Source: Bradyrhizobium sp. 149 (lineage in GTDB: Bacteria; Pseudomonadota; Alphaproteobacteria; Rhizobiales; Xanthobacteraceae). Taken from it: 64,000 nucleotides of DNA. Each line of letters begins with the position of its first letter. Position 1 is the stretch's first letter. Location: positions 496,001-560,000 of the forward strand of contig NZ_JADPKK010000023.1 in NCBI RefSeq assembly GCF_023073915.1. The letters are read 5' to 3'. This document shows, in pieces, positions 18,626 to 26,661 of the stretch. The translations under genes and the position numbers were made by a program. The notes under the pieces were generated by a model. That model made no database searches. It saw only the letters and a list, made by a program, of their open reading frames with translations, and had not been told where the DNA came from.

Positions 18626-18790
18626 GCGCTCCCTCGCCCCGCTCTTCGCGGGAAGAGGGTTGGGATGAGGGGCGGCCTCCCCCGGGACGGTGAAAGTTGG
18701 ACTCGCGAGAGTCCCCCTCACCCGCGTTGCATCTCCGATGCAATCCGACCTCTCCCCGCAGGCGGGCCGAGGTGACGTCGCGGCGGGGCC
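18626..18790. repeat. palindrome-rich intergenic element
   Basis: The stretch holds several short inverted repeats: TTGCATC/GATGCAA, CCCCGC..GCGGG pairs, and CCCTC/GAGGG arms near both ends. Its CCTCTCCCCGC wording is of the kind repeated between genes in Bradyrhizobium and relatives, and a shorter related piece occurs at 33145-33185. It lies between convergent genes. Copy number elsewhere cannot be judged here. Confidence 0.45.
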
Positions 18791-18798
18791 GGTGCCCC

Positions 18799-19968
18799 CT
18801 ACAACACCACCCGTCTCCCCTCCTCCGCCGCCCAATACCCCGCGTAGTTCACCTTGATCGTCTCATACGCCAGCGCCAGATCGGACAGCGGCTGCCGTCC
18901 CGTCGCGGCGCATTCCATGAAGTCCTGGATTTCCTGCAAGTAGCCGCGCGTCCACTCCTCCTCGAGGCAGACATATTGCCAGCCGGTCTTGCGGTCGACT
19001 TTTTCGGTGATGTAGACGGAGGCGAGCTTCTCCTCGGAGGTCTGGTAGCTCATCAGATGCGTGTTCGGCGTGATATTGGCGAACAGCGAGCCGCCTGACG
19101 TGTAGGTCTCGATCAGATTGCGCACGCCGCCCATGATCATGTCCCCGGAGAACACCGTGGCCTTGGTGCCGTCCGAAAACGTCGCGGTCAGCGTGCCCCA
19201 GTCCTCGACGTCGACCGGATTGGCCTTGATGTAGGTGCGCTCCTCCGGCTTCAGGACGGCCGTGACGTTGCCGACATCGCCGGTGACGCTGGCAACGCGG
19301 ATGGTCTCGCCGCGCGCCTTGGCCTCGACCTGCTTGAGATACAGCACGGCGGAGAGCGGATGGCAGCCCATCCGGATCAGCGAGCCGCCGCCGGTCATCG
19401 CCCATTGCGCGGCATGCGCCGCATGCGACCCGGAATGGCTCTCCTCGCCCTTCATGAACAGGATTTTGTCTTTCGTCGCCTTGATGATCTCCGCGGTCTT
19501 GGTCACCGCCGGCGCGTAGATCCAGTCCTCGGCATACATGAAGAGCTTTCCGGTACGCTCGATCGCGGCACGCGTGACGTCCATCGCCTCCAGCACGCGC
19601 TCATACATCAGCGCCTTCGGCACATGCTTGCCGATCGGCTGCCGGTCGCCCGCGCGACCAAAATAGCCGGCGAAGGGTTTTTCACAGATCACGTGCTTGC
19701 CGGCTTGCATGGCAGCCACGATCATTTCGGCATGCAGATTGGGCGGCGTGCAGATGTCGATGACATTGAGCTCGCGGTCCGCGATCAGCTCGGCGAAGCC
19801 GCGGTAGACCCGTGGAATCTGGTGGCGGCCGGCGAATTCGACCACGTGGTCGCCGCGCGCAGCGACCGCCGCGACCTCGACATCCACGCCGTAGACGCGC
19901 CGGAACGCATACATATGCAGCTCCGACACGAAGCCGCAGCCGACGAGTCCAACCCTGATCTTGGCCAT
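18799..19968 (-). CDS. Gfo/Idh/MocA family oxidoreductase
   Basis: 389 residues. The N-terminus KIRVGLVGCGFVSELHMYAF has the GxGxxx NAD(P)-binding loop. The VIDICTPPNLHAEMIVAAMQAGKHVICEKPFA segment contains the family EKP motif, with its Lys near residue 95 expected to take part in catalysis. The C-terminal domain includes GGGSLIRMGCHPL, where the His is the usual catalytic residue, and carries sheet-type sequence to the end. It would oxidise or reduce a sugar, inositol or similar polyol with a nicotinamide cofactor; substrate unknown. It is monocistronic as far as can be seen, convergent with the binding-protein gene upstream. Confidence 0.9.
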   Translation of the reverse strand: MAKIRVGLVGCGFVSELHMYAFRRVYGVDVEVAAVAARGDHVVEFAGRHQIPRVYRGFAELIADRELNVIDICTPPNLHAEMIVAAMQAGKHVICEKPFAGYFGRAGDRQPIGKHVPKALMYERVLEAMDVTRAAIERTGKLFMYAEDWIYAPAVTKTAEIIKATKDKILFMKGEESHSGSHAAHAAQWAMTGGGSLIRMGCHPLSAVLYLKQVEAKARGETIRVASVTGDVGNVTAVLKPEERTYIKANPVDVEDWGTLTATFSDGTKATVFSGDMIMGGVRNLIETYTSGGSLFANITPNTHLMSYQTSEEKLASVYITEKVDRKTGWQYVCLEEEWTRGYLQEIQDFMECAATGRQPLSDLALAYETIKVNYAGYWAAEEGRRVVL

Positions 19969-20017
19969 AGTGCCCCCTGACCCATGCTTTGGGCCGCACT
20001 ATAGCGCGCCGGCAGGT

Positions 20018-20332
20018 CTATTCCACCGAGACCCGCACCACACCGGCGTTCATCATGCCCAGCGCTTTGGCGGCCGGCACCGAGAGATCGACGATCCGGC
20101 CGCGGATGAATGGGCCGCGGTCGTTGACGCGGCATTGAATCGAGCGGCTGCCGTAGGACACCTTCAGCACGCTTCCGAAGGGACGCGTCCGGTGCGCGCA
20201 GGTCAACTCGCCGCCTTTGCCCGGCTTTCCGTATCCGTAGTAAGAAGCAAGTCCGTTTTCGGCGTGAGCAACTGAAAAGGCGGAAAGAGAAAAAGTAGCA
20301 AGGCAAGAGAATAGCGTCGTCTGTCCTCGCAC
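20018..20332 (-). CDS. rlpA: RlpA-like double-psi beta-barrel protein, short
   Basis: 104 residues from a GTG start. A signal peptide ends near AHAE, followed by GLASYYGYGKPGKGGELTCA, HRTRPFGSVLKVS, CRVNDRGPFIRGRIVDLS and AAKALGMMNAGVVRV. These are the full DPBB domain motifs of RlpA, which in other bacteria cleaves or binds denuded peptidoglycan at the septum. The protein has no SPOR domain and no lipobox, unlike classic RlpA, so it is probably a soluble periplasmic form. Two Cys residues in the domain (LTCAH, IQCRV) could pair. A second, lipoprotein form lies at 40091. Confidence 0.85.
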   Translation of the reverse strand: MRGQTTLFSCLATFSLSAFSVAHAENGLASYYGYGKPGKGGELTCAHRTRPFGSVLKVSYGSRSIQCRVNDRGPFIRGRIVDLSVPAAKALGMMNAGVVRVSVE

Positions 20333-20434
20333 GGCACCGCTCCGGGTTGGCCCCGCCCGGCGCTACAAACGTTCCGTTGTTCCTCAAGGTTCCAAGCCAC
20401 TGCGGGCCGCGCCCGCCGGTGCCATCACACATTG

Positions 20435-21280
20435 TTACTGTTTGTGGAACACGAGCGTCCGGACCTCGATGCTTTCGCGCGGCGGCGCATCCGCCGGCGT
20501 GGTCGGATCGACGAACGCCGTGTGGGGCCCGAAGCGCGTGCGGCCATCGGTTGCGGAATCGTAGCACTTCAGCAGCAGCGCTTCCTCGGGCGTCATCTCG
20601 GGGAAATAGAACCAGCGATGGTTCGGATTGTATTTCACCGAATAGGTCTCGCCGCGACGGTTGGGATAGATCAGATCGGAGGCGACGAGATCGTCGGGCG
20701 CGACCGTGGTGCCGTCGGCCATCGCGAGCGGCGAATCGCGCAACGGGCCGCGGATCGGCCGCCACAGATTGATCACCTGGACGCGGCCTTTCAGCAACTC
20801 CTCGGCCTCATCGGGCAGATGTTCGCGCACGCGATTGGCGCCGGAGATTGCGGTCTGGTCGACATGGACCCGCGTTGCCGGCTGGCGCGGCCCACCGTCG
20901 CGAATGTCCGCGGCGCCCTCGACGCGCCTGCGCACGGTGTGGTCGAAGATGAAGACGCGGTCGGCCTTCAGCGTTGCGCGCAGGAAGGCCTCGACGGCGG
21001 GATAGTAGACCGCCCTCACCTCCTCGTCGTTGCTGAAGTCCTTCACCTGGGTCGGATGCCGCACCAGCGCAAAGCCTTCGCGGTCGAGCGAGAAATTTTC
21101 CGCGATCAGGCGCGCATCGAAGATCGGAACCTGATGCGGCTCCGGAAATGACGTGCTTTTGAGCTCGCCAGGCGGCGGATCGAAGGCATAGGTGCGCGGC
21201 TTGCCCGAAACCGGCGCGAGATAGTTGAGTTCAGCGGTGACGAAGGGAAGCGATTCGATTTTTGTTTCTTGCAGGCCCAT
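20435..21280 (-). CDS. CmcJ/AsaB-like oxygenase family protein
   Basis: 281 residues from the ATG at 21280, which follows GGGAG by 8 bases; the frame opens 44 codons upstream without a site. The sequence matches the CmcJ/NvfI/AsaB hydroxylase-desaturase family: FVTAELNYLAPVSGKPRTYAF, DAREL-like IFDARLIAENFSLDREGFALVRH, then the FDHTVRRR and RVHVDQTAISGANRVREHL segment, where HxD is the likely iron-binding pair. It continues with VQVINLWRPIRGPLRDSPLAMAD and ends with RESIEVRTLVFHKQ. Members are non-heme Fe(II)/2-oxoglutarate-type enzymes known from fungal and bacterial secondary metabolism (cephamycin 7-methoxylation, asperfuranone-type clusters). Here it stands alone, so its substrate is unknown. 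Confidence 0.8.
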   Translation of the reverse strand: MGLQETKIESLPFVTAELNYLAPVSGKPRTYAFDPPPGELKSTSFPEPHQVPIFDARLIAENFSLDREGFALVRHPTQVKDFSNDEEVRAVYYPAVEAFLRATLKADRVFIFDHTVRRRVEGAADIRDGGPRQPATRVHVDQTAISGANRVREHLPDEAEELLKGRVQVINLWRPIRGPLRDSPLAMADGTTVAPDDLVASDLIYPNRRGETYSVKYNPNHRWFYFPEMTPEEALLLKCYDSATDGRTRFGPHTAFVDPTTPADAPPRESIEVRTLVFHKQ

Positions 21281-21613
21281 GGCCGGTCTCCCGATGTGGT
21301 CGTCTGGATGATTTTTGAGGGGACCGCGCGTGGCGCAAGGGTGGTGGTGCAAATAGCAATGGGAGCGTTGTTGAGAGGGCAAGAGGCAGAAGGATCGTTT
21401 CAACGAACGCAATCGGATTAGGAGCGACTCTCTTCACTTCACGGACACTTGAGCGGACGTGAGGTCTCGTGCCCCGGACGCCAGCGCATCACGCAGTGGT
21501 GCGCCGCAGAGCCGGCGCCCATCTAACCGAGAGCGCATCCTGTGTGGCCTGGGTCCCCGGCTCCGCGGAGCAGCGTTGCACGCTGCGCCGCGTCCGGGAC
21601 ACGAGAGATGTTC
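21281..21613. other. intergenic region with a long inverted repeat
   Basis: A 333-base gap. The part nearest 21281 should hold the promoter of the oxygenase gene; none is clear. The rest is occupied by the inverted-repeat element at 21466-21606. No coding potential. Confidence 0.5.
21466..21606. repeat. inverted-repeat intergenic element
   Basis: TCTCGTGCCCCGGACGC (21466-21482) and GCGTCCGGGACACGAGA (21590-21606) are reverse complements over 17 bases with one mismatch, enclosing 107 bases that contain further short palindromes (GCGCAGCGTGCAACGCTGC-like pairing on the minus strand). Elements with this wording are widespread between genes in Bradyrhizobium genomes, to my knowledge. There is no transposase or coding sequence inside. 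Confidence 0.7.
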
Positions 21614-22552
21614 CTACAACCCCGCCTTCGCAATCGCATCCGAGAACGAGCGATCCACGATCTCGGCCGCATCGAGCTTCTGCTTGATCAGGCCCCAGCG
21701 GAAATACAGATCGATCGTGCTCTGCTCGTCCGCCACCACGCCGTCATCGATCGGTGCGATCCGTATCTTTGCGCGTGACAGCCAGTTCTGCGGCACGGCA
21801 GTCGGGATGTTCATCAGCCTGCCCCAGGTGGCGGCATAGCCCTCGACATTGTTCAGCGACCACGCCCGCGCCGCGGTGAGGCGCCGGATGAAGTCGGTCA
21901 GTTCCGCGCGCTTGTCGCGGATCGCGTCGGGCCGCGCCACCTGAAAGCTCAATCCCGGCGTCAGGCCTTCCGAGGTGATGATGCGGCGTGACTTGAACAG
22001 CACCTCTTCCTGGCTGACATAAGGCTCCCAGGTCGACCACGCATCGACCGAGCCTTGCGTATAGGCGATCTTGGCATCGGACGGCGCCAGGAACGCAATC
22101 TGCACGTCGGTCGCACTCCAGCCGTTCTTTTCCAGCGCGGCGAGGATCAGTTGATGGCCGATCGAGCCGCGACCGGTCGCGACCTTCTTGCCGCGCAGAT
22201 CCGTAAAACTCTTGATCGGCGAATTCTCGGGCGCGAGGATAGCAAGCCCCTCGCGCGTCTGCCGGATCGCAGCAATCGCCCTCACGGGCGCGCCGGAGGC
22301 GGCGGCGAAGGTGAAGGGTGCGTCACCCACGAGCCCGGTCTCAATCGCGCCGGCGCTGAGCGCTTCCAGCAGTGGCGCAGCCGCCGGAAACTCCTTCCAC
22401 TCGATCTTGTAGGGGACGTCCTTGAGCACGCCGGCGGCTTCCATCACCGCCTGCGAATTGCCCTTCTGGTCGCCGACGCGCAGGGTGGTTTGCGCCGCCG
22501 TCAGCTCCAACGAGCCGAACAGCAGCGCGCCGGCCAGCATGAGGCGGATCAT
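21614..22552 (-). CDS. sulfonate/nitrate/taurine-type ABC binding protein (last gene of the operon)
   Basis: 312 residues. Start MIRLMLAGALLFGSLELTAAQ is a signal peptide; the ATG overlaps the stop of the monooxygenase gene by 4 bases (ATGA). The mature part resembles SsuA: TTLRVGDQKGNSQAVMEAAG, YKIEWKEFPAAAPLLEAL, GAIETGLVGDAPFTFAAASG, and PSDAKIAYTQGSVDAWSTWEPYV. It probably binds an aliphatic sulfonate or sulfate ester. It is a clear paralogue of the divergent binding protein at 28218. The long open frame extending to 23227 is an accident of the overlapping reading frame and not a fusion. Confidence 0.88.
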   Translation of the reverse strand: MIRLMLAGALLFGSLELTAAQTTLRVGDQKGNSQAVMEAAGVLKDVPYKIEWKEFPAAAPLLEALSAGAIETGLVGDAPFTFAAASGAPVRAIAAIRQTREGLAILAPENSPIKSFTDLRGKKVATGRGSIGHQLILAALEKNGWSATDVQIAFLAPSDAKIAYTQGSVDAWSTWEPYVSQEEVLFKSRRIITSEGLTPGLSFQVARPDAIRDKRAELTDFIRRLTAARAWSLNNVEGYAATWGRLMNIPTAVPQNWLSRAKIRIAPIDDGVVADEQSTIDLYFRWGLIKQKLDAAEIVDRSFSDAIAKAGL

Positions 22553-23649
22553 TCCGCCGCCTCGCCGCGAACGGCCTGGCGCTTGGCGATCAGCTCGCGC
22601 GTCAGCGGGATCAGCTCGCGCCCATACTCGATGGCGTCGATCAGCGGATCGAAGCCGCGGATCAGGAAATGGCTGATGCCGAGGTCGTAATAGTCGCCGA
22701 ACACTTCGGCGACCTGCTCGGGCGTGCCGACGAGCGCTGTGGTGTTGCTGTTGGCGCCGGTGAGCTTTGCGATCTCGGTCCAGAGCCGCTTGTCGATGCG
22801 ACTGCCCTGGTCGGCGAGCGAAAGCAGGCGCCGCGCGCCGGCCGTGGCATGGCCGTCGGCGGGCTTGCGATAGCCGGTCTTGTCCTGGAGCGCGGTGGCC
22901 CGCGCAAGAATCTCTTCCGCCTTTTCCCAGGCCTGCTTCTCGGTCGGGGCGATGATCGGCCGCACCGAGAGGCTGAAGCGCGGGGTCGGACGGCCCTGCC
23001 TGACGGCCGCATTGTGAACGCGCGAGGTGACGTCGCGCACCTGCGCATAGGATTCGCCCCACAGCGCAAAAGTGTCGGCGTGCTTGCCGGCGACGTCGAT
23101 TGCGGCGTCGGAGCCACCGCCGACGAAGGTGTAGATGCCGGCTTTCTGCAGCGGCTTCACCTGCGAAAAGCCGTTCTCGACGTTGTAGTACTTGCCGCTG
23201 TAGTTGAACGGCTTCTCGCTGGTCCATTCCAGCCTCACCACATCGAGAAACTCGCTGGTGCGGGCGTAACGCTCCTCCTTGTCGTCGAGCGTGTTGCCGT
23301 CCTGCCTGAGCTCGGCGGAATTGCCGCCGGTGATGACGTGCAGCGAGACGCGGCCTCCATAGAGCTGGTCAAGCGTCGCCAGTTGCCGCGCGAGCAGCGT
23401 CGGCGCGGTAAAGCCCGGTCGCTGCGCAATCATCACTTTCAACGACTTGGTGATGGTCAGCACATGCTGGGCGACCTGGAGCCCATCCGGAGTGGTCGAA
23501 TGGAACGCCAGCAGCGCGCGGTCGAAACCCGCGAGCTCATGCGCCTTCGCGACTGTCTCGATATAAGCGGGGTCGAGCACCGGACCCTGGCGCACGATGG
23601 TCTCGGAAGCATTACTGTTGGCGATAAAGCCGATGAACTCGACCGACAT
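22549..23649 (-). CDS. LLM-class FMN-dependent monooxygenase, SsuD-like
   Basis: 366 residues from the ATG at 23649 with GGGAGAA just upstream; the frame extends 34 codons further without a site. Bacterial-luciferase-like TIM barrel: MSVEFIGFIANSNASE, FDRALLAFHSTTPDGLQVAQHVL, KVMIAQRPGFTAPTLLARQLATLDQL, GGRVSLHVITGG and the KPLQKAGIYTFVGGGSDAAIDVAGKHADTFALWGE segment. These match SsuD-type alkanesulfonate monooxygenases, which use reduced FMN and oxygen to release sulfite from sulfonates. A flavin reductase gene is not present nearby, so reduced FMN must come from elsewhere. It is part of an operon with overlapping genes. Confidence 0.88.
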   Translation of the reverse strand: MSVEFIGFIANSNASETIVRQGPVLDPAYIETVAKAHELAGFDRALLAFHSTTPDGLQVAQHVLTITKSLKVMIAQRPGFTAPTLLARQLATLDQLYGGRVSLHVITGGNSAELRQDGNTLDDKEERYARTSEFLDVVRLEWTSEKPFNYSGKYYNVENGFSQVKPLQKAGIYTFVGGGSDAAIDVAGKHADTFALWGESYAQVRDVTSRVHNAAVRQGRPTPRFSLSVRPIIAPTEKQAWEKAEEILARATALQDKTGYRKPADGHATAGARRLLSLADQGSRIDKRLWTEIAKLTGANSNTTALVGTPEQVAEVFGDYYDLGISHFLIRGFDPLIDAIEYGRELIPLTRELIAKRQAVRGEAAE

Positions 23650-23678
23650 GATGTTCTCCCTGAATGTTAGCCGGAAAG

Positions 23679-24851
23679 CTAGAGTCCCAATGCGGCACGG
23701 CCGAGGCCCGTGCGCGTGGAATCGTCCTGCGGCGTGTGCACGCGACCGCACAGGACGTCGCGATAGTGCCGCTCCAGCGGATTGGTGCGGGAGAGGCCGT
23801 GATTGCCGGTGAGCGACAAGGCATCCTCGACGGCGGCGACGGCGTTGTTGGTTACGGCGAGCTTGATGACGTTGGACTCGCCGGCGGAGAGCTCGACACC
23901 GTCATCGAAATCACCGGCGAAGGATGCGATCAGCCGCGCATTGACGGCGAGCCGTGCCTCGATCGCGCCAAGGATCTCCTGCGCGCGCGGCAAGGTCGCA
24001 AGCGGCGCGCCCAGGCTGGCCGGCACGCGCTGCTTCAGGAACGCGACCAGCCAGTCGCGTGCAGCCCGCGCAACGCCGTCATAGATTGCGGCGACGAAGA
24101 TCGTGTGGACGGTCGCCTGCGCGACATCGGGTGCCCGCCAGTCGACAGGCTTGCGCACATCGATCTCGGCATCGAGAGGAATCACGACGTCGTCGAAGAT
24201 GACGTCGTGGCTGCCGCTGGCGCGCAGGCCGTGATGATCCCAGGTCTCGACGATGCGCGTGCCCGGCAGGCCCGCCGGCACCAGGAACTGTCCGACGCGC
24301 GGCTCGGCCTCGTCCGTCCGCGCCCACACCAGATACCATTTCAGGATCGGCGAGCCCGTCGAATAGATCTTGTGCCCCGAGAGCCGCCAGCCGGTTTCGG
24401 TCCGACGTGCAATGGTCGCGGGCAGGCCGCCGCGCGCAGGCGAGCCCAATTCGGGTTCGACGCGGAGCGCGTTGACCAGCGCAAGGCCTTCGACACTCTC
24501 GCGCGCGAGCTTGCGCGACAGCCGCGCCGGCCAGGTCGGGCTTCGTGCCATCACCAGATGGTTGATGTAGTGCATCGACAGCACCAGCGCGGTCGACGGA
24601 TCGGCCTTGCCGATGATGCCGAGGACGCGTGCGGCGTATCGTGCGCCCGCTCCGGCCCCGCCATGGGTGGCCGGCACCGTCAGCGACAGCAGGCCCGCCT
24701 CGGACAGCTCGCGAAAATTCTCGAAAGGGAAGCTGCCGGCGCGGTCGTGTTCGGCCGCGCGCGCGGCGAAGGCCCCGGCCAGCGCCTCGGCACGTGCGAT
24801 GTAGTCGGGCTCGCTGTGGGCCGTGCGCCCCTTGGCTATCGAAGTCACCAT
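23679..24851 (-). CDS. acyl-CoA dehydrogenase-like flavoprotein, SfnB/DszC type
   Basis: 390 residues of acyl-CoA dehydrogenase fold: FRELSEAGLLSLTVPATHGGAGAG (N-terminal helical domain), LRVEPELGSPARGGLPATI and GWRLSGHKIYSTGSPILKWYLVWA (beta domain), then ETWDHHGLRASGSHDVIFDDVVIP and a C-terminal helical domain ending with the GNHGLSRTNPLERHYRDVLCGRVHTPQDD segment. The catalytic Glu of true acyl-CoA dehydrogenases is not evident. Relatives of this type in sulfur-scavenging operons (SfnB, DszC, and SoxC-like) are FMN-dependent monooxygenases acting on organosulfur compounds. The gene overlaps the ATPase gene by 7 bases and lies 29 bases before the SsuD-like gene. Confidence 0.82.
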   Translation of the reverse strand: MVTSIAKGRTAHSEPDYIARAEALAGAFAARAAEHDRAGSFPFENFRELSEAGLLSLTVPATHGGAGAGARYAARVLGIIGKADPSTALVLSMHYINHLVMARSPTWPARLSRKLARESVEGLALVNALRVEPELGSPARGGLPATIARRTETGWRLSGHKIYSTGSPILKWYLVWARTDEAEPRVGQFLVPAGLPGTRIVETWDHHGLRASGSHDVIFDDVVIPLDAEIDVRKPVDWRAPDVAQATVHTIFVAAIYDGVARAARDWLVAFLKQRVPASLGAPLATLPRAQEILGAIEARLAVNARLIASFAGDFDDGVELSAGESNVIKLAVTNNAVAAVEDALSLTGNHGLSRTNPLERHYRDVLCGRVHTPQDDSTRTGLGRAALGL

Positions 24852-25645
24852 GTGGCGTCCAATCCCAGCAGGCCAAGAATCTGGCGGCGCAGATCGGCCA
24901 GATATGGATCGCCGCGATGGCGTGGATAGGGCCGGTCGACACGGATGTCGGCCTTCACCCGCGCCGGGCGGTCGCTGAACACGATGACGCGATTGGCGAG
25001 CACCAGCGCCTCCTCGGCGTCATGGGTCACCAGCAGCGTGGTAAAGCCCTTGCGCTGCCACAGCGAGACCAGCTCGGCCTGCATGGTGATGCGGGTCAGC
25101 GAGTCGAGCTTGCCGAGCGGCTCGTCGAGGATGAGGATCTTTGGATCGTTGACCAGCGCGCGGGCCAGCGCCACGCGCTGCGCCATGCCGCCCGAGAGCT
25201 GGTGCGGATAGGCAGTGCGGAAGTCCGACAGCCCCACGAGATCAAGCGCGGCATCGACGCGGTGACGCTGGCTCTTCAAGATGCCCTGCGCCTCCAGCCC
25301 CAGCGCGACGTTGTCCCAGACCGTGCGCCAGGGAAACAAGGTCGGATCCTGGAATACGACTACGCGCGACGGGTGCGGTCGCGTGATGCGAACCTCGTCC
25401 TCGCGCAGCGTTCCGGACCTGGGCTTGTCGAGGCCTGCGACGAGGCGCAGCAAGGTCGACTTGCCGCAGCCGGAGGGGCCGAGCAGCGCAACGAACTCGC
25501 CCGGCTCGACGGAGATGCTGACCTCGCTGAGCACCGGCAGCTCGGCGCCGTCGATGTCGAAGGCGTGGCTGACCTGCTCGATGTCGAGCGCGGCGCCGGC
25601 GGCCCGGTGGGCGTCGATTTCAGCCAATGCAGCTGAGGCTACCAT
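24845..25645 (-). CDS. ABC transporter ATP-binding protein, SsuB/TauB type
   Basis: 266 residues from the ATG at 25645, which overlaps the permease stop by 7 bases. Walker A GPSGCGKST, Q-loop VVVFQDPTLFPWRTVWDNVA, signature LSGGMAQRVALARAL, Walker B ILILDEPLGKLDS and the switch His in LLVTHDAEEALVLANRV. The sequence LFPWRTVWDNV is typical of nitrate/sulfonate/taurine transporters. The long open frame reaching 26134 simply runs over the permease gene in another frame and is not coding there. It energises the permease encoded just upstream. Confidence 0.93.
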   Translation of the reverse strand: MVASAALAEIDAHRAAGAALDIEQVSHAFDIDGAELPVLSEVSISVEPGEFVALLGPSGCGKSTLLRLVAGLDKPRSGTLREDEVRITRPHPSRVVVFQDPTLFPWRTVWDNVALGLEAQGILKSQRHRVDAALDLVGLSDFRTAYPHQLSGGMAQRVALARALVNDPKILILDEPLGKLDSLTRITMQAELVSLWQRKGFTTLLVTHDAEEALVLANRVIVFSDRPARVKADIRVDRPYPRHRGDPYLADLRRQILGLLGLDATW

Positions 25646-26661
25646 TTCACGGTCCCCTTCTGCCAGACCAGCAGGCGATCGCGGATCGAAAACAGCAGCG
25701 TAATCGCGCCGGAGCAGAGCAGCGACATCACGATCAGCGCCGCATACATGTTGGCGTAGGCAGCCCAGCCCTGCGCCCATTGCAGGTACCAGCCGAGCCC
25801 GGCCTTGACGCCGATCATCTCGGCGACGACGAGCACGGCAAAGGACGAGCCGAGCCCCATGAACAGGCCGACGAAGACGTGCGGCAAGGCCGCGGGGATC
25901 GCGACCTTCAGCACCAGGAAGGACGGCTTTGCCCCGAGCGTCCGCGCGACGTCGTAATAGGCATTGCTCACGCTCGCCACGCCCGACCAGGTCAGCACCG
26001 TGACGGGAAAGCCAGTTGCCAGCGCGATCAGAAAGGTTGAGGCGCTCCAGCTCGACGGGAAGGTGAAGAAGGCGATCGGCAGCCAGGCGGTCGCCGGCAG
26101 CGGGCCGATGAAGCGCAGCACCGGATGCACCCAATAGCCGACCGCGCGCGACCAGCCGATCGAGACGCCAGTCAGGAAGCCGACCGTGGCGCCGATCAGA
26201 TAGCCGCCCAATTGGAGCTTGACCGAGGCGAACACGCTATCCAGCAGTTTTGGCAGATCGTCGGTGTAGACCTCGATGATGGACTGCGGCGGCGGGAAAA
26301 ACGGCAATGGCAGCCATGCGAACTTTGCCGTCGCGACTTCCCACAGGGTCAGGAAGACGCCGAGCACGACGAGCCATGGCGCGCGCTGGCGCAAGGCCCG
26401 GCCCGCCGGGCCGAGGTAGTCGGCGCCGACGGTCCCGAACAGCGCGACGGCCGCGATGACAAACGCGGCAATCCCGAGCGAATGGGTGCGCGACCAGTCG
26501 CCGACGTCCTCCCACCACAGGCAACAGAGGCCGAAGGCAATCCACGCCACGCTGGCGAGAATGCCGATACCGGATTCCCGGACCCAGCTCCCGAGCAGCG
26601 GCGCGCGAGAGAGACGCGGCGCGCCGGAAGCAAGGCCGTCAGACAGCGAATACGTCGACAT
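25639..26661 (-). CDS. ABC transporter permease, SsuC/TauC type with extra N-terminal helices
   Basis: 340 residues from the ATG at 26661, overlapping the upstream gene by 23 bases. Typical permeases of this family are about 250-280 residues. Here about 80 N-terminal residues add two hydrophobic segments (GIGILASVAWIAFGLCCLWW and LGIAAFVIAAVALFGTVGA). The core follows with PWLVVLGVFLTLWEVATA, LPLPFFPPPQSIIEVYTD, and the EAA-type loop DVARTLGAKPSFLVLKVAIPAALPHVFVGLFMGLGSSFAVLVVAEMIG, split here for reading. It is the membrane component of the operon's importer. Confidence 0.9.
   Translation of the reverse strand: MSTYSLSDGLASGAPRLSRAPLLGSWVRESGIGILASVAWIAFGLCCLWWEDVGDWSRTHSLGIAAFVIAAVALFGTVGADYLGPAGRALRQRAPWLVVLGVFLTLWEVATAKFAWLPLPFFPPPQSIIEVYTDDLPKLLDSVFASVKLQLGGYLIGATVGFLTGVSIGWSRAVGYWVHPVLRFIGPLPATAWLPIAFFTFPSSWSASTFLIALATGFPVTVLTWSGVASVSNAYYDVARTLGAKPSFLVLKVAIPAALPHVFVGLFMGLGSSFAVLVVAEMIGVKAGLGWYLQWAQGWAAYANMYAALIVMSLLCSGAITLLFSIRDRLLVWQKGTVKW

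Noticed and set aside
17304..18743. 479-residue minus-strand ORF opposite the third receptor
   Set aside because: Antisense shadow; the plus strand has a signal peptide, ribosome site and family motifs.
21614..23227. Apparent fusion of unknown N-terminus to the last receptor (537 residues)
   Set aside because: The first 225 codons are the wrong frame of the SsuD-like gene; the receptor has its own ATG, signal peptide and ATGA overlap.
24845..26134. Apparent extension of the ATPase to 429 residues
   Set aside because: The extension is a shadow of the permease gene; the ATPase starts at 25645 by its overlap and by family length.
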